From Pseudomonadota bacterium (GTDB taxonomy: Bacteria; Pseudomonadota; Gammaproteobacteria; UBA6186; Azoamicaceae): DNA of 21,558 nt. This document shows positions 1 through 6,835 of this stretch, in pieces. The stretch is from contig JAJZUR010000008.1 of assembly GCA_021848375.1 (NCBI GenBank), forward strand, positions 1 to 21,558, in the 5' to 3' direction. The notes under the pieces are model-generated. The model had not been told where the DNA came from. It made no database searches and worked only from the letters and a program-made list of their open reading frames with translations. The number at the start of each line of letters is the position of its first letter. Within the stretch, counting starts at the first letter, position 1. Both the position numbers and the translations under genes were made by a program.

Positions 1-125
1 CGGATGATATTGTCGTCATTGCAGGAAAAGGTCATGAAAATTATCAAATTTTGGGTACCGAAAAAATCCCTTACTCTGATCAAGAGCAAGTCGAAAAAGC
101 ACTGAAACGGAGAATGAGTTCATGA
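1..125 (+). CDS. murE: MurE, UDP-MurNAc-tripeptide ligase, C-terminal end only
   Basis: This is the last 40 codons of a gene that enters from the left edge, in the frame starting at base 3. The peptide carries VVIAGKGHENYQI, which matches the GKGHE(D/N)YQ motif of the C-terminal domain of MurE. MurE adds meso-diaminopimelate (in Gram-negatives) to UDP-MurNAc-L-Ala-D-Glu in the cytoplasm. Its stop overlaps the murF start in an ATGA arrangement, so the two genes are translationally coupled, in the murE-murF order usual for dcw clusters. The catalytic domains lie outside the window. Confidence 0.93.
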   Translation, partial: DDIVVIAGKGHENYQILGTEKIPYSDQEQVEKALKRRMSS

Positions 126-1468
126 AAGCTTTAACTTTATCATTTGTTGCTCATACGCTACATATCGAATTTAAGGGAGTGGATGCAAATATCAAAGGCG
201 TGAAAGCGGATTCTAGACAAGTGATGCCGGGTGATTTGTTTGTTGCTATAAAGGGTGAACGAGTTGATGGCCACGACTATCTTCAAGAAGCAGAAGAAAA
301 AGGTGCGATTGGGGTTTTGGCGAGCCGTAGTGTTACAACAAAATTGCCCGTGCTTAGGGTGCCTGATACCATAAAGGCGCTGGGTGATCTCGCGAAAGCT
401 TATCGTCGTCAATTTTCTATCCCGATGCTCGCCATTACCGGCAGCTGTGGAAAAACCACTGTAAAAGAGCTGCTAACCAATATTTGCCGCTTGGAAGGAT
501 CGGTATTATCTTCGATTGGCAATTTAAACACAGAAGTCGGCGTTCCTTTAACACTATTGCGCTTAACGCCAGAGCATCGCTTGGCGGTGATTGAAATGGG
601 TGCGAGGCAAAAAGGGGATATTGCGTACTTGATGTCGCTTGCAGAGCCTTCGATTAGTCTGATTACCAATGCTGGGGTAGCCCATCTGGAAGCGTTTGGT
701 TCTCGGCGGAATATTGCTGAAGCGAAGGGAGAAATATTTGAACAGTTGCCAGCAAACGGAACCGCCGTGATCAATATGGATGATACAAATGCGAAATATT
801 GGAAGAGTTTGTTGAAACCTAGCCAAAAAGTCATTACGTTTGGTTTTAATGGGGATCCAACCATTACAGCGCGAAATATTCAACAAAAAGATTTGGGTTC
901 TGAATTTGATTTAGTGATGGATGAAGGTGTTGCGCACGTTTGTCTTCCTGTGCCTGGGAAGCATATGATCCAAAATGCGTTAGCCGCGGCTGCTGGCGCA
1001 CGCGCCTTTGGTATTTCTATTGCCGAGATTCAAGCGGGTTTAGAAAGTTTTGTTCCCGTTAAAGGACGCTTACAATTTAAAATGGGATTAAATCAAACCA
1101 AGATCATTGATGATAGCTATAATGCGAATCCGATCTCAATGCGAGCTGCATTAGCTGTTTTAGCAACCGCTAAAGGATCTAAATTATTGGTGATGGGAGA
1201 TATGCTCGAATTGGGTAAAGAAGAGGTAATGTTGCATCAAAAAATTGGTGAAGAGGCAAAAGCATTAGGGATAGATAGATTATTTGGCGTTGGCGCATTA
1301 ACCATTGCTGCTGTTCATGCATTTGGTACTGGCGCTAGCCATTATGAAGATAAGCCGTCGTTAATTGCTGCTTTGCGTCAACATTTAAATTCCAATACAA
1401 CGGTATTAGTGAAAGGTTCGCGCGGGATGCGGATGGAGGACGTGGTAACTGCCTTAACAATGGATTGA
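122..1468 (+). CDS. murF: MurF, UDP-MurNAc-tripeptide:D-Ala-D-Ala ligase
   Basis: MurF is the ATP-dependent cytoplasmic ligase that adds D-Ala-D-Ala to UDP-MurNAc-tripeptide, the last cytoplasmic step in building the pentapeptide. The 448-residue length is normal for the family. The N-terminal substrate-binding domain contains DSRQVMPGDLFVAIKG at about residues 30-45. The Mur-ligase P-loop TGSCGKTT is at about 106-113. The central domain has the GNLNTEVGVPLTLL and EMGARQKGDI blocks, and the C-terminal domain has IDDSYNANPISM and LVMGDMLELG. The ATG overlaps the murE stop, and a GGAGA ribosome site lies 8 bases upstream inside murE. MraY follows after 23 bases. Confidence 0.97.
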   Translation: MKALTLSFVAHTLHIEFKGVDANIKGVKADSRQVMPGDLFVAIKGERVDGHDYLQEAEEKGAIGVLASRSVTTKLPVLRVPDTIKALGDLAKAYRRQFSIPMLAITGSCGKTTVKELLTNICRLEGSVLSSIGNLNTEVGVPLTLLRLTPEHRLAVIEMGARQKGDIAYLMSLAEPSISLITNAGVAHLEAFGSRRNIAEAKGEIFEQLPANGTAVINMDDTNAKYWKSLLKPSQKVITFGFNGDPTITARNIQQKDLGSEFDLVMDEGVAHVCLPVPGKHMIQNALAAAAGARAFGISIAEIQAGLESFVPVKGRLQFKMGLNQTKIIDDSYNANPISMRAALAVLATAKGSKLLVMGDMLELGKEEVMLHQKIGEEAKALGIDRLFGVGALTIAAVHAFGTGASHYEDKPSLIAALRQHLNSNTTVLVKGSRGMRMEDVVTALTMD

Positions 1469-1491
1469 TAGATGAGTGAAGGAAGCGAGAC

Positions 1492-2574
1492 ATGTTATTA
1501 TGGCTTTTTGATTATTTAACCGATTATTATCACGCTTTTAGCGTATTTGAATATTTAACGCTACGTACCATTCTAGCAGCTTTAACCGGTTTAATTATTG
1601 CCTTATTGGTGGGACCGCCCATGATCCGCTGGCTTGCTAAATTTAAAGTGGGGCAAGTCGTGCGGGATGACGGTCCTAAAAGTCATTTTAGTAAAGCAGG
1701 TACCCCGACGATGGGGGGAGCCATGATTATTGTGGCCATTACCATTGCCACGATTTTATGGAGTAATTTAGAGAATCCTTATGTTTGGATAGTCTTAGCA
1801 GTGACCCTTGGATTTGGTTTGGTGGGTTGGATCGATGATTATCGAAAATTAATACGCCGTAATTCAAAAGGCTTATCTGCGCGCTGGAAATTTTTTTGGC
1901 AATCACTCATTGCACTCTTTGCTGCGATATTTTTGTTCATTCACGCAAAAACGCCGGCAGAAACCAGTCTTTTGGTTCCCTTTTTTAAAAATGTGATGAT
2001 CCCATTGGGTGGGTTTTATGTGATTTTGACATATTTCGTCATTGTCGGAACCAGTAACGCCGTTAATTTAACCGATGGATTGGACGGATTAGCCATTATG
2101 CCGATTGTGTTGGTCGGCGGTGCATTAGGAATTTTTGCGTATATTACGGGTCATGTGAAGTTTGCCAGCTATTTGTCTGTACCCTACATACCCGGGGTAG
2201 AGGAAATTGCCGTATTCTGTGGGGCATTGGTAGGTGCAGGCCTTGGTTTTTTATGGTTTAATGCTTATCCTGCCCAAGTGTTTATGGGGGATGTTGGTTC
2301 TTTAGGATTAGGGGCAGCATTAGGCGTTATGGCAGTTTTAGTCCGTCAAGAATTAGTATTATTTATGATGGGTGGAGTTTTTGTGGTGGAAACAATGTCA
2401 GTCATACTGCAAGTGGCTTCGTTTAAATTGACGGGTCGACGCATTTTTAAAATGGCGCCGATACACCATCATTTTGAATTACAGGGTTGGCCAGAGCCGA
2501 GGATCATTGTGCGCTTTTGGATCATCACAGTGGTTTTAGTCCTTTTTGGTTTAGCAACCTTAAAACTTCGTTAA
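1492..2574 (+). CDS. mraY: MraY, phospho-MurNAc-pentapeptide translocase
   Basis: MraY is the integral inner-membrane enzyme that transfers phospho-MurNAc-pentapeptide from UDP to undecaprenyl phosphate, making lipid I. It has 360 residues, the same as E. coli MraY, and about ten hydrophobic segments. The family motifs are all present: DDGPKSHFSKAGTPTMGG near residue 60, NLTDGLDGLA in the middle, NAYPAQVFMGDVGSLGLG, and the C-terminal MAPIHHHFELQGWPEPRI loop typical of MraY rather than WecA. It sits between murF and murD as in most dcw operons. A purine-rich stretch before the ATG can serve as ribosome site. Confidence 0.98.
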   Translation: MLLWLFDYLTDYYHAFSVFEYLTLRTILAALTGLIIALLVGPPMIRWLAKFKVGQVVRDDGPKSHFSKAGTPTMGGAMIIVAITIATILWSNLENPYVWIVLAVTLGFGLVGWIDDYRKLIRRNSKGLSARWKFFWQSLIALFAAIFLFIHAKTPAETSLLVPFFKNVMIPLGGFYVILTYFVIVGTSNAVNLTDGLDGLAIMPIVLVGGALGIFAYITGHVKFASYLSVPYIPGVEEIAVFCGALVGAGLGFLWFNAYPAQVFMGDVGSLGLGAALGVMAVLVRQELVLFMMGGVFVVETMSVILQVASFKLTGRRIFKMAPIHHHFELQGWPEPRIIVRFWIITVVLVLFGLATLKLR

Positions 2575-2579
2575 ATGAA

Positions 2580-3929
2580 ATGATAAAAAATTATTCTAAT
2601 ATTGTCATCATAGGATTAGGTGAGACAGGGTATGCTTCTGCACGCTATTTCATTGCGCGAAATATGCCGGTCGTGATCGTCGATAGTCGTAATGATCCTC
2701 CCAAACTCGCCGAATTCAAACAGCAATATCCACAGGTTCCCGTTTATACGGGGGGATTTAAAAAAGAAATTTTAGTCTCTGCTGATTTAGTCATTTTAAG
2801 TCCCGGCATCTCAAAAGATCATTCGGATATACGGCACAATGTTTCTCCTGGGGTAGAAATCATTGGTGATATTGAATATTTTGCAAGATGTATTGATCCA
2901 CAGATACCCATTGTTGCAATAACGGGATCCAACGGCAAAAGTACCGTCACGACGTTGGTTTATGAAATGGCTAAAGCAGCGGGCATTCAAGTCGCTGTCG
3001 GTGGAAATCTTGGGATCCCCGTCTTGTCATTACTTTCAGAAAAATTTGATTTATTAGTATTAGAACTATCGAGTTTTCAATTAGAAACCACTTCCTCTTT
3101 AAAATTAAAAACCGCAACCGTCTTAAATGTCTCGCCAGATCATATGGATCGCTATTCCTCTCTTGTCGATTATAAAGCTGCTAAGTGCCGAATTTTTGAG
3201 CATTGCGAACAAATGGTTATCAATCGTGAAGATCCTGTTTTCTCTGAAGCAATAAATCATAAAACGAAAATCATTAGTTTTGGTTTAGGGAGCGCATTGG
3301 GAAACAATTTTGGCATAGAGACAGTTAATCATCAAAAATGGTTAGCCAAAGGGCGAACACCTTTAATGCCGATAGCAGAGCTTAAATTATTCGGTTTGCA
3401 CAATATCGCCAATGCATTGGCGGCTTTGGCAATTGGGGCTAGTATTGATTTGCCGCTATCGGTCATGTTAACGGTTCTAAAATCTTTCAAAGGCTTAGCA
3501 CATCGTTGCGAGTGGATAAAAGAGATCCATGGTGTGCCCTGGATCAATGATTCTAAGGGAACGAATGTGGGCGCTACCATTGCTGCTTTAGAAGGAATAG
3601 CAACGGCTATCCCAGGAAAATGGGTTTTAATTGCCGGCGGGGTTGGGAAAGGGGCAGATTTTTCGCCCTTACGGGAGGTAATTGCGGCGCATTGTCGAGC
3701 CGTTGTCTTAATTGGTGAGGCAAAAGAAGCCCTCAAGCATCTATTAGAACCCGCAGTTCCCTGTTTATTGGCAACGACGATGGGAGATGCTGTTCTGAAA
3801 TGCTCGAAGCTTGCAGAACCTGGGGATGGGGTTTTATTGTCCCCTGCCTGCGCTAGTCTAGATATGTTTAGCAATTTTGAGGCGAGAGGTGAGGCTTTTC
3901 GGGAAGCCGTACTAAATTTTAAGGGCTAG
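2580..3929 (+). CDS. murD: MurD, UDP-MurNAc-L-Ala:D-Glu ligase
   Basis: MurD is the cytoplasmic ATP-dependent ligase that adds D-glutamate to UDP-MurNAc-L-Ala. I start it at the ATG at 2580 (MIKNYSNIVIIGLGETG), five bases after the mraY stop. The open frame extends further upstream only as a shadow of mraY. This gives 449 residues against about 438 in E. coli. Visible features are the N-terminal Rossmann-like GLGETG, the P-loop TGSNGKST, the VLELSSFQLE block, LNVSPDHMDRY, the HRCEW and NDSKGTN motifs, and the C-terminal LLSPACASLDMFSNFEARG signature. The ribosome site is weak, which suggests coupling to mraY. The usual next gene, ftsW, is absent. Confidence 0.97.
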   Translation: MIKNYSNIVIIGLGETGYASARYFIARNMPVVIVDSRNDPPKLAEFKQQYPQVPVYTGGFKKEILVSADLVILSPGISKDHSDIRHNVSPGVEIIGDIEYFARCIDPQIPIVAITGSNGKSTVTTLVYEMAKAAGIQVAVGGNLGIPVLSLLSEKFDLLVLELSSFQLETTSSLKLKTATVLNVSPDHMDRYSSLVDYKAAKCRIFEHCEQMVINREDPVFSEAINHKTKIISFGLGSALGNNFGIETVNHQKWLAKGRTPLMPIAELKLFGLHNIANALAALAIGASIDLPLSVMLTVLKSFKGLAHRCEWIKEIHGVPWINDSKGTNVGATIAALEGIATAIPGKWVLIAGGVGKGADFSPLREVIAAHCRAVVLIGEAKEALKHLLEPAVPCLLATTMGDAVLKCSKLAEPGDGVLLSPACASLDMFSNFEARGEAFREAVLNFKG

Positions 3930-3996
3930 GCAGCAACGGAAAAGTAAAGAATATGGTAATATCGGCTGCAAGTGGCCGATTGACGCAAGGTGAAAG

Positions 3997-5025
3997 TTGA
4001 ATAGCTCATTTTTGATCATTTTTGGATTAACTCTTTTTTTATTATCCGCAGCTTTAGTTCGGGTATTTTGCGCTTACGCATTTAAATTTAATCTTCTGGA
4101 TGTTCCTAACGCTCGTTCGACGCATGTTGATGTTACCCCGCGCGGGGGCGGGGTTATCTTTGTTTTACTCTGGCTCTTTTGTCTTATTTTTGCTTTTATC
4201 CAGGAATGGGTAACTTATACAGAATTTTGGCTTCTCTTACCGACGACATTTATTATTTCTCTGCTCGGTTATTGGGATGATCACCAAGGTTTAACGGTAC
4301 GGCGTCGTTTTATTATTCAAGTTGGGGTTGCAATGCTGGCCGTAGCGTTGCTGGGTGGGATCTCCACCTTTAGATTATTCAGTGAAAATCCCTTCTATTT
4401 GGGTTCAGCGGCGCTCGGTTTAGGTGTGTTGGGCTTGGTTTGGTCAACCAATTTGTATAATTTTATGGATGGGTTAGATGGTATTGCAGCAGTAGAAGCG
4501 CTTTTTGTGTTTGGCGTTGGCGGATATTTATTTTGGCAAGAAGGCTCGAACGTATTTTTACTGGCATGGGCATTGGTACTCGGGGTCGGTGGATTTTTAG
4601 TTTGGAATTGGCCAAAAGCACGTGTTTTCATGGGAGACGTGGGTAGTTATTGCCTGGGATTTTTAGTGGCTCTTTTTGCCTTGATTGGGGATCAAAATTA
4701 TCATATTCCAATTACCCTGTGGGTTATTTTATATGGGGTATTTTGGTTTGATGCTACAGTGACGGTTTTAAGGCGGTTGATTAAGGGCGAAAATATCAGT
4801 GTGGCGCATCGCGGTCATGCATTCCAACGGCTTTATCTTTCTGGGTTTTCAGCAAAACAAGTTTTAGCAGGCGTTGTAGTACTCAATAGCATTTTAGTCG
4901 GGATAGCATTATTTGCGCGTAATAAGCCTGAATTTTTAGGATGGGGTTTATTAATCTCCGTTCTTATTTTATCCGGGGTTTATGGCATTATTGAAATTCT
5001 AAAACCCATGCCGCGTTACCCATGA
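3997..5025 (+). CDS. WecA/WbpL-type polyprenyl-phosphate HexNAc-1-P transferase (GT4)
   Basis: This is an integral membrane enzyme of the MraY/WecA superfamily that moves a HexNAc-1-phosphate from a UDP-sugar to undecaprenyl phosphate, starting O-antigen or another surface glycan. It has 342 residues and about ten membrane segments. Motifs seen are TPRGGG near residue 50, DDHQGLTVRRR near 95, NLYNFMDGLDGIAA near 155, FMGDVGSYCLGF near 215, and HRGHAFQRL near 270. The last fits the WbpL/WbcO branch rather than MraY, whose IHHHFE loop is missing. The start is TTG, with AAGGTGA just upstream. Its stop overlaps the prfC start (ATGA). It occupies the place where ftsW is expected. The sugar specificity cannot be read from the sequence. 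Confidence 0.88.
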   Translation: MNSSFLIIFGLTLFLLSAALVRVFCAYAFKFNLLDVPNARSTHVDVTPRGGGVIFVLLWLFCLIFAFIQEWVTYTEFWLLLPTTFIISLLGYWDDHQGLTVRRRFIIQVGVAMLAVALLGGISTFRLFSENPFYLGSAALGLGVLGLVWSTNLYNFMDGLDGIAAVEALFVFGVGGYLFWQEGSNVFLLAWALVLGVGGFLVWNWPKARVFMGDVGSYCLGFLVALFALIGDQNYHIPITLWVILYGVFWFDATVTVLRRLIKGENISVAHRGHAFQRLYLSGFSAKQVLAGVVVLNSILVGIALFARNKPEFLGWGLLISVLILSGVYGIIEILKPMPRYP

Positions 5026-6605
5026 CTATTCATCAAAATTCTCCCACAGCCCGTTGTACCTTTGCCATCATCTCTCACCCGGATGCGGGAAAAACGACGA
5101 TTACTGAAAAACTATTATTATTTGGGGGAGCAATTCAGCTGGCTGGAACCGTAAAAGGGCGAAAAGCGTCCCGGCATGCAACATCTGACTGGATGGAATT
5201 AGAAAAGCAACGCGGAATTTCGGTGACAACATCCGTTATGCAATTTCCGTATCGCGATCGGATGATGAATTTATTAGACACGCCTGGTCACGAAGATTTT
5301 TCTGAAGATACCTATCGAACCTTGACGGCGGTCGATTCCGCTTTAATGGTCATTGATGCTGTTAAGGGTGTTGAATCACGCACCATTAAATTAATGGAAG
5401 TGTGCCGTTTGCGGGACACTCCAATCATGACCTTTATTAATAAATTAGATCGTGATAGTCGAGAGCCAATAGAATTATTAGATGAAATTGAACGTGTTTT
5501 AAAGATCCGTTGCGCACCCATTACGTGGCCTATTGGCATGGGTAAACATTTCAAAGGGATCTACCACGTAGAATTAGACACTATTTGTTTATATAAGCCG
5601 GGTCAAAATGAGCGTGTACAAGCAGGCCAAATGATCCCAGGTCTTCATAACCCTGCATTGGATGCAGCCATTGGATCCGATCTCGCCAAAGAATTTCGAG
5701 AAGAATTTTTATTAGTGCAAGGCGCGAGTCATAATTTTGATAAAGCCGCCTATTTAAAGGGCGAGTTAACGCCCGTGTTTTTTGGTTCCGCTTTAAATAA
5801 TTTTGGTGTGCGAGAGTTATTGGACGCTTTTGCAGCCTATGCTCCACTGCCACAGGCGAGAAAAACGCATACGCGAAGTGTAGAGGCAGCGGAAGAAAAA
5901 TTCACTGGTTTTGTGTTTAAAATTCAAGCAAATATGGATCCAAATCATCGGGATCGGATCGCATTTTTGCGGATCTGCTCTGGGAAATATCAGCAAGGCA
6001 TGAAAATGCGTCATGTGCGTTTGGGGAAAGATATTCAAATTGCCAATGCCTTAACTTTTATGGCAGGCGAACGGGATAGAGTTGTTGAAGCCTATGCCGG
6101 TGATATTATCGGTTTGCATAACCATGGTACCATTCAAATTGGCGATACCTTTACGCAAGGGGAAAGTCTTAAATTTATTGGGATACCCTATTTTGCCCCA
6201 GAATTATTTCGTGCCGTACGCCCTAAAGATCCGCTCAAAGCAAAAGCTTTGCAAAAGGGTTTAATTGAGCTCTCAGAAGAGGGAGCAACCCAAGTGTTTA
6301 GACCATTACATGATAATCGAATTATTCTCGGTGCGGTTGGAGAGTTACAATTCGATGTAGTAGCGCATCGTTTACAATTTGAATATAACGTCGACTGTAT
6401 TTACGACAGCATTAACGTTGCAACCGCCCGTTGGGTGCGTTGTACGGATCCCAAAAAATTAGTGGAATTTGAACGCAAAGCCAAAGATAACTTAGCCATG
6501 GATGGGGGCAATAATTTAACCTATTTGGCTCCTACGATGGTTAACTTAAATCTTACCCAAGAACGCTGGCCAGATATTACCTTTTTTGCAACCCGTGAAC
6601 ATTAA
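5022..6605 (+). CDS. prfC: RF3, peptide chain release factor 3 (GTPase)
   Basis: RF3 is the translational GTPase that releases RF1 or RF2 from the ribosome after peptide release. The 527 residues compare with 529 in E. coli. The G-domain motifs are in order: G1 SHPDAGKTT at residues 18-26, the switch I region with EKQRGISVTTSVMQF, G3 DTPGHEDFS, G4 NKLDRD, and a G5-like FFGSALNNFG. The EF-Tu-like second domain and an RF3-type C-terminal domain follow (EEGATQVFRP, GAVGELQFDVV). The start overlaps the stop of the upstream GT4 gene by four bases, so it is probably translated by coupling. It is the last gene of this operon before a convergent gap. Confidence 0.97.
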   Translation: MTIHQNSPTARCTFAIISHPDAGKTTITEKLLLFGGAIQLAGTVKGRKASRHATSDWMELEKQRGISVTTSVMQFPYRDRMMNLLDTPGHEDFSEDTYRTLTAVDSALMVIDAVKGVESRTIKLMEVCRLRDTPIMTFINKLDRDSREPIELLDEIERVLKIRCAPITWPIGMGKHFKGIYHVELDTICLYKPGQNERVQAGQMIPGLHNPALDAAIGSDLAKEFREEFLLVQGASHNFDKAAYLKGELTPVFFGSALNNFGVRELLDAFAAYAPLPQARKTHTRSVEAAEEKFTGFVFKIQANMDPNHRDRIAFLRICSGKYQQGMKMRHVRLGKDIQIANALTFMAGERDRVVEAYAGDIIGLHNHGTIQIGDTFTQGESLKFIGIPYFAPELFRAVRPKDPLKAKALQKGLIELSEEGATQVFRPLHDNRIILGAVGELQFDVVAHRLQFEYNVDCIYDSINVATARWVRCTDPKKLVEFERKAKDNLAMDGGNNLTYLAPTMVNLNLTQERWPDITFFATREH

Positions 6606-6620
6606 ACCAAAAGAACCAAA

Positions 6621-6765
6621 AGGGTCTATCATCGGATTTTAGCAGGTGACAAGGCCTAAAAGGAAGGTTAAGCTGGCCCTCTGACAGGGGTGGTCAGCAA
6701 ACTGTAAGGTAATGCTTGTTTGAAATGCCGCCCTTGTCACCTGCTAAAATCCGATGATAGACCCT
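6621..6765. repeat. 145-bp element with perfect 34-bp terminal inverted repeats
   Basis: The arms at 6621-6654 and 6732-6765 are exact reverse complements over 34 bases. They begin AGGGTCTATCATCGG on the left and end with the complement on the right. The 77-base spacer holds a second hairpin, with GCTGGCC (6672-6678) pairing with GGTCAGC (6692-6698) through one G-T pair. There is no open reading frame, and I see no clear target-site duplication. T-rich sequence follows the stem in both directions, so RNA from either strand could stop here, which suits the convergent prfC and valS ends. The element is either a MITE-like mobile repeat or a dedicated bidirectional terminator; sequence alone does not decide. 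The remaining gap to 6835 shows nothing else convincing. Confidence 0.9.
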
Positions 6766-6835
6766 ATTTCTTTCTTATTATTATAATTCACTGGGGTAGG
6801 GGGTCAAATTTAGGCCCCAAAAAATCGCCAATTAG

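Noticed and set aside
3961..3980. Hairpin ATCGGC...GCCGAT between murD and the GT4 gene
   Set aside because: The stem is only six pairs and no T run follows, so it is not a convincing terminator.
6621..6765. The 34-bp inverted repeat as a retron or other reverse-transcriptase-linked RNA
   Set aside because: There is no reverse transcriptase or other partner gene nearby; prfC and valS are ordinary housekeeping genes.
6600..6790. Target-site duplication at the ends of the 145-bp element
   Set aside because: Left flank (CCAAA) and right flank (ATTTC) do not match, so insertion cannot be shown from this window.
6791..6820. GGGG/CCCC hairpin after the 145-bp element, as a valS terminator
   Set aside because: Pairing is short and interrupted, and no T run follows on the minus strand. 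The 34-bp stem further on is a better candidate.
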